A DNA stretch of 64,000 nt, from contig JADQAV010000025.1 in NCBI GenBank assembly GCA_019775845.1, forward strand, positions 401,196 to 465,195, given 5' to 3'. Each line of letters begins with the position of its first letter. Position 1 is the stretch's first letter. Both the position numbers and the translations under genes were made by a program. Shown here one piece after another: positions 11,454 to 22,228 of this stretch. Origin of the DNA: Myrmaecium sp. VS I D KN 1 (lineage: Eukaryota; Ascomycota; Dothideomycetes; Valsariales; Valsariaceae). The notes below the pieces were generated by a model, which saw nothing but the letters and a program-made list of their open reading frames with translations, searched no databases and was not told where the DNA came from.

Positions 11454-14400
11454 CAACTCACCACACAAAAACTTAATTTTTAGAAATACCTATAAAAGAC
11501 GTGTTTTTACAGTCGTAATTAAATCCCCCGACTAAATAACCCCCTCTAATAAACTTTCGTGCCTTTAATAACGCGTTTAGAGTAGAAATTATAATAGTAT
11601 AGTTATAGTAGCTGAAATTTAATTTTAATAGAATAACTACCCTTAGGGAATACGTAATATCTTTTAAAGAAGTATATACTTATACTTAGGAATATATAAA
11701 GTAGACCGGAGCGAAGAGATATTCTTTATTTATAGTATTAAAGGTCCTTAGGGTGTATAAGAGGCTGTATTAAAGAGTCTAGGAGGATTAGTATATAATA
11801 CTACTATAGGAGACGTAAGGATCCGTAATAGTAGTTAAGAATAACCTTAAGTACTTTAAAAATAGTCTATATATAATTATTACGACGGTAGGAAGGCTAG
11901 CCGCTACTATAGTTATAAGGAGAACCTTTTAGTAATAAATAGAGGAGGTACTTACGTAGTAATCTATATTTTAACTTAGCTTTTAAGCCCCCTAAAAGAC
12001 TATTATATATATTAAGATATTAGATAAGTTAACTAGGGACGCTCTATAGAAGTATATATATAGTAAGGAAGGCTTTAAAGTAGTAGTAGATAGAATATCT
12101 AAGAGCCTTAACCTCCCTACTCTAATAGCTACTAGATAGCTCCTATTAAGAGACTTAAACTTCTACTTATAATATACTTATATAATAAGCGCTAAAATAG
12201 CTAGGCTTCTTAGAATTATAATAAATAGAGTCTAAGTTAGCTCTATAAGTATATTAAAGGAAGGGAAGGTTAAAGCTATCTAAAACCTACTTATATAGAA
12301 TACCCGACAGCTACTTAAGGTAGTTATTATATATATTAGGTACCTAGTACTAAATAAAGTAATAAAAAAGGTAAGAATCTTAATAATTATTAAGCTTTAA
12401 TACTTTAAGGATACTAATCTAGCTATAAAGTAGAAGCTCCTCTAAAATAAGGAACTTTATACTATAACCCTCTATAACTAAAAGTATAAAGTATAATAAT
12501 ACTTTAGATAATAATATTATAAATATAATAGAACTTAGTTATATCGGTTTAAACTGCGGCTAGGAATAGCTTAATAGATTAACTATAAAATAAGAAGGAT
12601 TATTTAAGAAAGGAAAGTTAAGAGTATAAGGAGGCTTACTAGTTTATATAGTACCTCTAGGAGGTTACGTACGTAAGTATATAATAGTTATATATTAACT
12701 TATAAAGCCTTATCTTTAATAAAGTAAGTCTTTAGCCTCTATAGCCTTAGGCCCCTAATACTAGTATTATATACTTATTAAGTACGCCTACTATACCGGC
12801 TCCTATAAGCTTAAAAAATATATAAAGCTACTTAACTTAAGGTACGCCCTCTGCGTAAGCAGCTATATAGTATTTTTAATATAATATAAATACTATAAGA
12901 GGGCGTACTAATAGGCTAAGAAAAGGTAGAAAAGTATACCTTTAAGGTACTTTATCTCTAACCTAAGGAATCTAATAGTAGTAGTATAGGAAAAGAATAT
13001 AGGCGGCCCCTTTAATCTTATAAATATATAGCTCCGAACGCGCTCGCTAAATATAGAAGCTCTATAATAAAATAAAATATAAGGACTAATAATATTAGAA
13101 ATAGGCCTAACGATAACCCCCTAAATAGTTATAACTATATCCTTATATAACTTAATAAATATAGCTATACTAAGGGGAATAAGAAGAGGAAGAAACTTTC
13201 TTACTCTAGCTTAGAAGGATATAACACCTCCTAAAAAGGCGACGAAAGGCTCTTAGAGAACTTAGGAAGTTATAGAAGATTTCTTATTAATTTAAGAAAC
13301 TACTCCTAAGAGCTAGGAAGTAAGAGAGGTTAAGCTATAACTTAAGGAAGCTTAAGCTAGGGAAAAGTAAGCTAAAATAAAGAGTAAAGTAGTTTATAAA
13401 AGGATAAAGGTACTTAGGTACCCGCTAAATACTAGTAACTAAGAAAGTAGAAGCTAAACTAAGAGCTATAATACTAGTATAAGTAACTTTACTTAATTCT
13501 TTATATTAGCTAGTAAAAGCGCGAGGGAAGAGCTATTAGTAGTAGTAGGAAAACGGAAAACTACCCCTTTAGTAAAATATATTATAGTAGAACTTATAAA
13601 CCTTACTACCTTACCCGCTATAAAAAGAGTTAAAGTATATACTCTTATAGTAGTTTAAGATAATAGAGGATATATAAGCGGAGCGAATATTTAAGACTCT
13701 TAGTATAATATAGCTATAGAAACTAATACCTTTATAATAAAAGTAAAAGAAGGCTACTTAATACTCTACTATATTAATAGCTATAATAACTACTAAAGAT
13801 AACCGCTAGGAAAGTAATACCTCCCTTTAAGATTCTCTAATATAATATAAGAGCTACTTATAATATAGGAGTAGCGGTCTTTAGTATAGAAGATATAAAT
13901 AGAAAGTATAGAAGAGTTTAATTATATTATTATTTAGAAGCTATAAATTAATAATATAAATAACTAATATATTACTACTTAGAACTTCCTTAAATAATAC
14001 TTCTAGCTAATCTTCCTAAGATAAGAAGTAAAAGTAAGTACTTATATTAATATTAAATACTACCTTAGTAGCTAGATAGTTTAAGAGAATAACTTAATTA
14101 TTATATACCTTATAGTTTAGATAGGAGACTAAACGTCTAGCTTATTAATATTTACTAAAGCTTAGTAATAAGAAATATTACTATACTTATAAGACTTAGG
14201 GAGATACTCCTAGCTAACTTATAAAATATAGTTATAGTAGTAAGTAACTTTAATACCTATTACTTTCTATAGGAAAGTAGAGGGAGAGCTATAAATAGGA
14301 GGGGAATAATAACTACTAAACTTATAAAGACCTAAAGCCTATACTAAGTAGTACTCTTTAATATACTAACTAAAATACTAAATATAAGAAGCGAGGCTAT

Positions 14401-14837
14401 AATAAACTACTAACTCTTAACTATTAACTTAATCCTCCTTTTAGAGGAAGCTTAAGCTTAACTTTACTACTATAATCTAGTACTAAACTTTAACTATAAA
14501 TCTAACTACTCGCTACTAGAGATAGTAATTAATATACTTAAAATAACTTAGTAACTCCTAGTAATATAGTAGAAATAAGCCGGGACTAACTAGGGAAAGC
14601 TAATAACTAGCTTAGAAAAGAACCTCCCCCCTTAAGATATCTTAATAAGAATAAAGAAGGCTTTAAAGTAATATACTAAGCGGTACCTCTAAGTAGTTAA
14701 AGGGGCCTTAGAAGAAGCTATACTTAAAGTACACCTATATACTTATACTAAGGCTGGATTTATAAAGGCTATAATAACTTAGAGGAAGGAGATAAGGTAA
14801 GCTAAGAGGTATAAAAATAAATACTCTATAGAAGAAA

Positions 14838-14911
14838 GTATTTAGGAATCCTAAGAATTAGCTAAGAAATAAAAGTATTTAGGAATCCTAAGAATTAGCT
14901 AAGAAATAAAA
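14838..14911. repeat. 37-bp tandem duplication inside the LINE
   Basis: A 37-base unit beginning GTATTTAGGAATCCTAAGAA is present twice head to tail with no visible difference. Because the copies agree after RIP, the duplication probably arose after most mutation, or both copies were mutated identically. Confidence 0.75.
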
Positions 14912-15779
14912 GATTATAATATACTACTAGAAATAAGCTACCTACTAAGGAAAGCTAGTAGAGGTAATAGAGGACGTTAAAAAGCTATAGTAGCTAGTTA
15001 GATAGTAGAAGAACTAATAAAGCTTAAGGGAACTACGCTTACTAATAATAGAGATTAATTAACTTAGTAAACTAGGCGAAAGTATTATTAGTAGTATTCT
15101 TCTTACCGCTGCTAGAAGTAGGCTTCGTAAATATAATTATAGTATAGTACTTTAATCCTATCCCCTTCCTAAGAATTATAGTAGACGAAATTAATTATAT
15201 TTACCTGCTAATTATCTAGTTAAAAAGCCCCCGGGCTAAACGAAATCCCTAATAAAATTATTAAGAAAGCTCTCTTAAAAGCGGATAAGGTACTTAACTA
15301 TAAGGTACGCTTACTAGGGACCTTATCTTCTTTAATACTAGTCTAGACTTAGAGTACTACTCTAAATACTTTAAGATATTAATTAAGGTAGCTTTAAAGA
15401 AACTAGATAAGATACTAAGCTAAATTAAGTTATATAAGTTTATTACGCTTCTTAATACTATAGGTAAGCTCCTAGAAGTAATATTAATAGAGTAACTATA
15501 ATATATCTTTAAAAAATATAATATCTTACTTAAAGGATACTACAGCGGATATAAAGAATACTTTTATAAGGAGGCTATATATATATATATATAGAAAAGA
15601 TATACTAGGTTTAGAACTAGAAATAAGTAGCTACTATCCTCTCCCTAGATATTTTAGGAGTATTTAATTATATCTCCTATAAATAGCTCCTCTATAATAT
15701 AAAGAAATAAAAGATAGGTAGGAAGCTAGTAAACTAAATAAAGAACTTCCTAAGTAATAAATATACTAGGCTGCGCCTA

Positions 15780-16345
15780 CTAAATAAAACTATAAATAAG
15801 GAGCGAATAGCTATAAGTATTCTATAAAGCTCTCTACTTTTACCCCCCTTATTTCTAATCTTTAACGCCGACCTACTTAATATAAGTAATATATAGGGGC
15901 TTACTAAAAGTACTAGTTAGATAAATAATATTAACTACCTAACTATAAGTAAAGATATTAAGGAAATATATAATAAGCTCTAAGTAATAGGTAGGAGGGG
16001 AACTAAGTAAAGCTATAATTATAAAGTATAGTTCGTACTTATAAAATTCTAAATTACCTACTTCTTCCCCTTAGGAACTAGTATAAAGAAAGAAGAAGAG
16101 TAAAATAGTATAGGTATAATTACTATAGAGGAGACTATTATACTTCCTAAGAGAATTATTAGGATACTCGGGGTTACCCTAAACTTAAGACTTATATATA
16201 AACTATATATTAAAGCGCTAGAGGAAAGCTCGTACTAGAAACTTAATATATTATTAACTTTAAATAAGTCTATATAAGGAGTAGGCCTTATAAAAGCCCG
16301 GAAGGTATATATAGCTATAATTCTTCTAACCTTTATATATTATAG
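15780..16345 (+). pseudogene. Reverse transcriptase remnant (LINE ORF2)
   Basis: This is the readable part of ORF2. In the frame starting at 15843, LFLIFNADLL is followed by a stop-interrupted stretch to INNIN (15921-15935), the mutated active-site Asp-Asp box, then YLTISKDIKEI. About 330 bases on, a conserved thumb-type motif appears as S-I-stop-GVGLIKARK. The differences from a working copy are as RIP predicts: ACA to ATA, TGG to TAA and CAA/CAG to TAA/TAG. It cannot make a functional enzyme. Confidence 0.75.
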
Positions 16346-18254
16346 CTTAGTATAGTATAAGCTAAGTAGTTAAATAGCTAAGAAGGTACTAGTAAGAATA
16401 TAAAAAGATACTATAATTAAGATTATAAGAGCCTTCTAACTAATAGAAGTAGTAGCCCTAGATATAAAAGTATATCTCTTATTAGTAAAATATACTTTAG
16501 AGAGAATAGCTTAATAAGGTATCCTTAAAATAGCTACTAGATCCTACTATATAAAAATACTAAACTAAGTACGTCTAGGAAGCCGATATATTAACCCGCT
16601 TATAATATACTATATTAAAATTAAAAAGAAATATAAATAAGAAGCTATAAGTAACGTAGAAACTAGGTTAGCCTTTATTAACTCGCTATAGAAACTCTAC
16701 CCCGCTATATATATCCCTAATAATACGGAGGAAGGAGTACTTAACTACGCGAGGATAATCCTAAAGATAAATCTATATATATATATACTAATAAGTTAGG
16801 TATAGACGGAAGAATTAAAGCTATAGCTTTTATATAAGAAGAACTAAGTAGCTAGAGGTAAGCCTACTTAAAACTAGCCTCCTAAAATATAATATATTAA
16901 GGGGAAGCTTAGGGACTAATCCTAGCTATAGAAGTAATTAAGGATAGTAAAAGAATCTACTTAGTTTTTATTTTCTTAAATAATAAGAGCTTAGTATAAG
17001 CTCTTATAAACCCTACCGCCTAAAATATATAAAGCCTTATACGGCGCTTCTATACTCTTTACTAATAATACTCTTACTTAGTAGAGGTATACTAGATACT
17101 AGCCTATATAAATATACTATATAATAAAATAATTAACTACCTAATTAAGGAAGCTATAAGCTAGAGGAAAGGCTAAAAGAATAAATAATCCTCCTTATTA
17201 GACCTTTAATAGCTTATATATAAGAAGCTTTATATCTATAGTAATAAAAGAGAATATAAAGCGTTAATAAGTAGCTAACTAAACTAATAATTAATATAAT
17301 AGAAGCTTAAGATATATTAAATCCTTCCTAAGGCTAACTATACTAGAGAAATTTAAGCGCCTTAGTAGACTTCTATACTTAATTCTTATATAATTATAAA
17401 CTAGAAAAATAAGCCTAGCTTAATACTTATATAATATAGAGAAACTTAACTCCTCTAAATATAGACTATATAAGGGGAACTAGAATTAAACTACCGCTTA
17501 TATTCTTCTAACCTATATAGCTTTAAAGGACTAAAGGTAAGCTATATAGGAAATTACTAGTAGAAGAATAATAGATATAAGGGAATTACTTAAGGACCTA
17601 ACTATAGCTTACTAAGTAGTACTTATAATACTAAAAAGTAAGTTACTTCTATAATTTAAACTAGTTAAAGCGGAGGTAGAAGCTAATATATTAAGCTAGT
17701 AAGAAGAAAAGTATAAATAAAAAGTAGAAACTACCTAGGAGAGATATAAAGTTATATAGATAACCTGCGCTAACCTAGTATATAAGGCTAAACTTATAAA
17801 CTAGCTAGTAAAATAAGCTTTATAAGCTTAATAAAAGTAAAAGCTAAGAGCTTTAAGTAATTAATTTACTTAGAAGAAAGTAAATTCTATAAATTTTAAA
17901 AGAAGTAGAAGCTATACCGTAAGTTATTTAAACTACTATAAGTAGTTAAAAAGATTATACCCGCTAGAAGACTAATAGCTAAATAAGCTTATAAAAGAAA
18001 ATAATAGAGATAATATAACGCGCGTAAAGAGGGTAATAGCCGAAAAGTATATATTAGAATACCCGTACTAAACTACTATAGGGAATAGAGCTACCTAAAA
18101 AGCGAGGGATAGGGGGCCTAAGGTGCTTTAAAAGCTAATTAGAGGTAAAGAAAGGCGGTAAAACAGGGTACTTTTACTAGTAGATAGCCGGCCGCGTAGC
18201 CCTCAGGGCTCCTAGAAGGCCTAATGATAATCAAATTCAATTAAATCAAACCAA

Positions 18255-18272
18255 ACCTTTCCTGCGGGTGAA
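18255..18272 (+). repeat. Right copy of 18-bp target-site duplication
   Basis: Identical to 11436-11453 over 18 bases. It follows the A-rich 3' tail of the LINE directly, and normal GC-rich sequence resumes after it. Confidence 0.8.
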
Positions 18273-18749
18273 AGGGACAATCGGAAGAATCTGCAGAACA
18301 TCTCTTCATCCTCTCTCCCAACAAGATCCAACGACTCTTCAACGGCAAAAGCGGGATGGATAGGGAGCAAGGCACGATCGGAGAGGAAAAGCCGGGGAAA
18401 CGAAAGAGCTAGCTGGGGCGCTCGCTCGCTCGCTCTCAGCCTCGTTGGTAGAGTAGTCACCCCACCCTCACCCTGATTTGATCTCCAGACTTCCAGCACA
18501 GGGTCATTCATCAGTCAGTAGACGTTCGTCTTACGATCAGTTGACGCATCGCTGTTTGCGCCCGGCTGCGAGCGATGGAAACTCTAACTATCTATCTCCT
18601 CGTGTACATAGCTACTGTATATATACCTATAACTCCTCAGAACCCATCCTCTCCCTTCCCCATAACTCACCACGTCCGCTCATCCGAACTCACAAATCAA
18701 GGTGCAAAGCACCACATACATAACCAACAACCTCAGCCCTCTACAATCA
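18273..18749. other. Promoter-side spacer of the poly-serine gene
   Basis: Normal-composition sequence between the LINE and the next start codon. Without the LINE it would be continuous with 11054-11435, making one spacer of roughly 0.9 kb between the divergent RRP7 and poly-serine genes. A TATATATA-like stretch lies near 18617-18624. No gene seen. Confidence 0.5.
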
Positions 18750-19325
18750 ATGACAGGTTTCGACCCCTACACCACCTTCCAGCAGCCCTCAACAATGTCC
18801 ACCGCAACCGAAACCCCCCTCTCCCCCTCCCTCCAAGCCAACCGCCAACAAGCCGAAGAGGACCGGCTCAACGCGCTGAGCAGTAGTTGGGATGATTACA
18901 TCCGTAAGCCTTCCTCCCTCCCAAAAAAGAGAGAGAAAAAAAGAGACGATCACGGAAAAGAAGTTAACTAACAACACCCAGTAACCCACCAACCCACCAC
19001 CCCCCACCAAACCACCACCCCATCATCCCCCCCATCCGAACATCCAGAAACAGCACACCTCCTGCACCCGCGTCCGTATCTGCCCGAGCACCACGTGCAG
19101 GCATCGAGCCCCCCCACCTCATCCTCCTCCTCCTCCTCCTCCTCCTCCTCCTCCTCCTCCTCCGCCGCCGCCGTAACGACGGGGCGACCACAACCGCATC
19201 CGCTCCAGCGACCGATCGGAGCAGAAGGAGGAGAAGGAGGGGAGGTGCGCAGAAGCCCCTCCGGCCACACGGTGCCACCGGGGGAACGGTGGAGTATGGA
19301 GGATGTGCTTGGGTTTTGGATGTGA
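18750..19325 (+). CDS. Small hypothetical protein with poly-Ser tract
   Basis: Exons 18750-18903 and 18982-19325 give 165 residues. The intron is 78 nt, with a GTAAGC donor, an ACTAAC branch and a CCCAG acceptor, and joins in phase 1. An alternative acceptor at 19047 keeps the same frame and would drop 22 residues. The start is the ATG at 18750 (ATCAATGACA). The N-terminal half is polar, with one probable helix (QANRQQAEEDRLNALSSSWD). A TCC microsatellite (19122-19162) encodes about 14 serines. The C-terminus ends in WSMEDVLGFWM after a Gly/Glu-rich stretch. I do not recognise it and see no domain or signal peptide. It is divergent from RRP7, with the LINE in between. Confidence 0.5.
19122..19171 (+). 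repeat. TCC/GCC trinucleotide microsatellite
   Basis: About 14 TCC units followed by three GCC units, inside the coding exon of the poly-serine gene. In that frame it reads Ser repeats then Ala-Ala-Ala, so length changes would stay in frame. Confidence 0.85.
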
Positions 19326-20683
19326 AGTGAAGGGTGTGTTCTGGGAAAGGGGAGAGGGATGGATATGTGTCGATGAGGGTTTATGGTTAGGTGTAAGGGT
19401 ATGGGGATGGGGTTGTGGCGTGTGGAGTTTCGTTCTTTCTGGTTTGACTTTTTTCTTTGTGGGGATGAGCGGTTAGGTGCATTGGGGTAGGACGCTGAGA
19501 TTAGGGTATCAGGCGGCGGAGTCTTGGAGTAAATGGATGAATGAATGATTGAATAGCTTCATCCACATCGAGCGGTACCTTACTACCTTGTAGCAGTGCC
19601 TGGTATTTAGCAGTAGCCAGGAGCTCAATCAGTCAAGTCAAGTCACCTCAGTCACCTCGATCACCTTTGTCAATCATTTCAGTCAGCCAGTATGCCAGAC
19701 AGACAAACAGATAACCGGACAGACGGGCCATAGCCTCGTCCCTGTCCGGAAGAACAGAAAGAAGACATAAGCAGAAGCATGAGAGGAAGAACACGCAAGC
19801 CCACCATCTATTCCCTTCGCCAATATGTAAAGAGGACGCCGCAGCGCTCCTATCCCGCACGAAAAGCTAGCAGATACTTACTCAGTACCTGTGATCATAG
19901 AGGTAGGTGGTAAGATAGCCAGAAGCAATCCCACGACCCGAACCCGCTTCAAAAAGAGAGCACACGTGTCGTTCTTCTGAACTGAAATCAAGCAAGTCCC
20001 CACAACAAGAGGACTATCCATTGCAATAGGTAGTAAGCCATAGCATCCATATATCCATATATCCATATATCCATATATTCCCATCCCCGCCCTCGAACCA
20101 TCCAGCCAATCCCTTTCAAAACCATCCCAAGGGAACAAAACACCCCCCCATGGCCAGCCCATCGCTAAAACAAAACCAACCAACAACGACAGAGTCAAAA
20201 GCGAATAACCCCTCCCCAACCCTGTTTTATGGGGAAAGAAGAAAGGAAAAAAGAAGTGGGAACCCCAAATAACAACTATGTGAAACGCCGGTCATCATTT
20301 CAAAATAGTTGGTTGCCGACCCCCAGTGGAACGCCCTTCGCCAGTTTCAAAAAAAACGAAAGCCCCCCGAGAAGAGAAGAAAAAAATGCCCTCCTAAACC
20401 CCACCAGCCATCGAGGGGTAAGGGGAAAAAGGAAGGGACCCTAAAGTGTTCGAATGCGTGCCGAAACAGTGGGGTGAAGAAGAAGAAGCCATGAAGTGGA
20501 GAGGGGAAGAGTACGATAGCGATAAACCCACGGCAGCCAGGTTGATGGTGGTAAGCGCAATCGACATCAATTATCATCAGCTCATCAACTCTTGATCCTT
20601 ATGCGGAAGATAACCATGTTTTTGTTGGGGTGTCCGTCTTCTTCACTTCATGCGGTCACCTTATGATCGTGGTGTGACCCGTG
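19326..20683. other. Intergenic region, no gene seen
   Basis: About 1.36 kb between the poly-serine gene (+) and the 3' end of the bHLH gene (-). It contains an 8-bp-period repeat of CCATATAT at 20046-20078 and G-rich sequence just after 19330. Open frames here are short and show no codon bias. Confidence 0.5.
20046..20078. repeat. 8-bp tandem repeat (CCATATAT)n
   Basis: About four head-to-tail copies of CCATATAT in an otherwise ordinary spacer. Confidence 0.8.
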
Positions 20684-22228
20684 TTACCCCGTCGAACCAC
20701 CCGCGATCTTCAGTCCACCAACGTACTGCATCAGGCTGCAGTCCTCGCACTTGACCAGCGCCTGCAGCTGCTTGATCCGGGCGCGGAGCAGCGCGTTCTC
20801 ATCGGCCATGGCGCGCTTCTCACGCTCCATCTGCTTGATGTACGCGGTCGCGCTGGCGAGCACGACGGCCTTGGAGGGCTTGCTGGCAGGAGCGGCAGGC
20901 AGGTCTTCGATGTCGGCCCCGTCTCGCATCGCCTGGCCGTTGCCGTTCGACTGAAGCGCAGGCACCACGCGGCGGAGGGACTCGAGTTGCGTGTTCAGCG
21001 ACTCGCGATACTTGCGCTCGACCTGGTTGTGTGGCAGTCGACGGCGGGTTTTTCCCTTTTCCTCGCCAGCAGCGCCATTGGCGTTGTTGTCTTGCGGAGG
21101 ACTCGTGGAGCTTTCGGTCTTCATCCTGACCTGATCCGACTCGGGCGACTCTTCGATGGAAGGAAGGCTGCGTCCAGTAGCTTTGCCGCTCTCGCTGCTT
21201 TCGCTTCGCTTGAGGCGAGGTCGAATGGCAACGGTACCAGGTTCTGTTTGAGCGTCGATCTGAGCGTTGGCAAGCTCGACGGCGATGTCTCGACCGAGAT
21301 CCAAGGGACCACCAGGGAGATCACCGTCGTTGGCGAAGAGGAAGGGAGCGCAGCCACCTCCGCAGGTCGAAGGGTTCGGCGGTGTTCGTGAACCGTCCTT
21401 GGCGTATGTAGAGTGGTTGGGACACAGCGGCGAGGTCCAGCAAGCAGTGAGGACGTCGGCCTTTCCGTTCTTTGTTCGCTTGGTGGGAGCGTTGCTGTTG
21501 TTCTCGTCGTCGGTACGGTTTTGCGACGAAGCGTTATTCCTGAGGGTCCTGTCCGACGAATTGCTGTTGGACTCCTGTTCCGAAGAAACGGTGGTGGTAG
21601 TCGAGGGACCTCTGGGACCGGATGAGAAGGTGAGATCCTCGATGAGGGCACCGTTCATGTCAGTGATGTCAGAAGGATATATAGTCGAGTAGTTAGCGTC
21701 GGTCAAGGTCTGCTTCCGGTGGATGGCCTGATTGATCGAAGCAGGAGAGAAGCTAGACAGGGTGGTGGCGGGGGTCTGAGCGACGGTGGAGGGGATCGTG
21801 GAAGCGACAGCGTATGCGTTTTGCGTCCCGGAGGGTTCTGGAGAGGAGTCGGCCGTCGAGCTGCTGTCGCCGGCTATGGCATTGCCAAAGGGTTGGAGGA
21901 TGTCGAAGTCGCTGAGGAAGTAGTTGTTGGGGTCGTAGTAGTTGTCGGTGGAGAGGTAGGCGTTGGCGAGCTGCTGCTGCGAGTGATCGTACGGGCTCAA
22001 GGAGGGATTGTTGCTGCTGGAGGCGGAGGAGTGATTGCTGGGAGCGTGGACGGTGTTGCGGGAGGGCGAGTGCCTGGACTGGTGCAGCGACGAGGAGGCA
22101 GGAACCAGGTTGGCTGTGCCTGTGCGGCTCTGGTGCTGTGGTTGCGGTGGTTGAGGCTCGGCTGACCAGCGCTCATTGGGCTGTTGCAAGCCCTCATCTG
22201 TTAAAAAGGCACTCCAGTTGAGGGACAT
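20684..22228 (-). CDS. SREBP-type bHLH transcription factor (SrbB/SAH-2-like)
   Basis: 514 residues, no intron. A long disordered N-terminus rich in Ser, Asn, Gln and Pro is followed by a basic helix-loop-helix at about residues 398-475. The basic region reads HNQVERKYRESLN. Tyr407 replaces the arginine of ordinary bHLH proteins, the hallmark of the SREBP class that lets it read both E-box and sterol-type sites. The loop is long (residues about 424-450). Helix 2 is SKAVVLASATAYIKQMERE and runs into a leucine-zipper-like coil (ENALLRARIKQLQALV). No transmembrane helix follows, so this is not a membrane-released SREBP (SrbA/Sre1). It resembles the soluble fungal group that includes SrbB, DevR and SAH-2 (hypoxia, development, carbon use), a family inference only. 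A Cys-rich patch (TACWTSPLCP to CGGGCAPF) lies near residues 265-305. Confidence 0.8.
   Translation of the reverse strand: MSLNWSAFLTDEGLQQPNERWSAEPQPPQPQHQSRTGTANLVPASSSLHQSRHSPSRNTVHAPSNHSSASSSNNPSLSPYDHSQQQLANAYLSTDNYYDPNNYFLSDFDILQPFGNAIAGDSSSTADSSPEPSGTQNAYAVASTIPSTVAQTPATTLSSFSPASINQAIHRKQTLTDANYSTIYPSDITDMNGALIEDLTFSSGPRGPSTTTTVSSEQESNSNSSDRTLRNNASSQNRTDDENNSNAPTKRTKNGKADVLTACWTSPLCPNHSTYAKDGSRTPPNPSTCGGGCAPFLFANDGDLPGGPLDLGRDIAVELANAQIDAQTEPGTVAIRPRLKRSESSESGKATGRSLPSIEESPESDQVRMKTESSTSPPQDNNANGAAGEEKGKTRRRLPHNQVERKYRESLNTQLESLRRVVPALQSNGNGQAMRDGADIEDLPAAPASKPSKAVVLASATAYIKQMEREKRAMADENALLRARIKQLQALVKCEDCSLMQYVGGLKIAGGSTG

Larger units (their letters stand above)
11454..18254 (+). mobile_element. 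RIP-mutated Tad1-like LINE (non-LTR retrotransposon)
   Basis: A block of about 6.8 kb, the size of a full Tad1-type LINE. It is flanked by a perfect 18-bp direct repeat and ends on the right in a CAAAT/TCAAA-like A-rich tail (about 18228-18254), so the element reads left to right. Almost all CpA/TpG is gone and TpA dominates, the footprint of RIP. Every frame is full of TAA/TAG. Translating through the stops still shows the family: a reverse transcriptase core at about 15843-15881 (LFLIFNADLL), the catalytic box at 15921-15935 now reading INNIN where VDDVN/IDDIN is expected, a W..hydrophilic..F motif near 16010-16060, and a segment near 16270-16310 resembling STWGVGLIKARKVY. The 5' half should hold ORF1 and the endonuclease, but I could not read motifs there. 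It is certainly inactive. Confidence 0.85.

Noticed and set aside
18221-18511. 96-codon minus-strand frame at the LINE's right border
   Set aside because: Spans the target-site duplication and the element's tail, so it cannot be a conserved gene.
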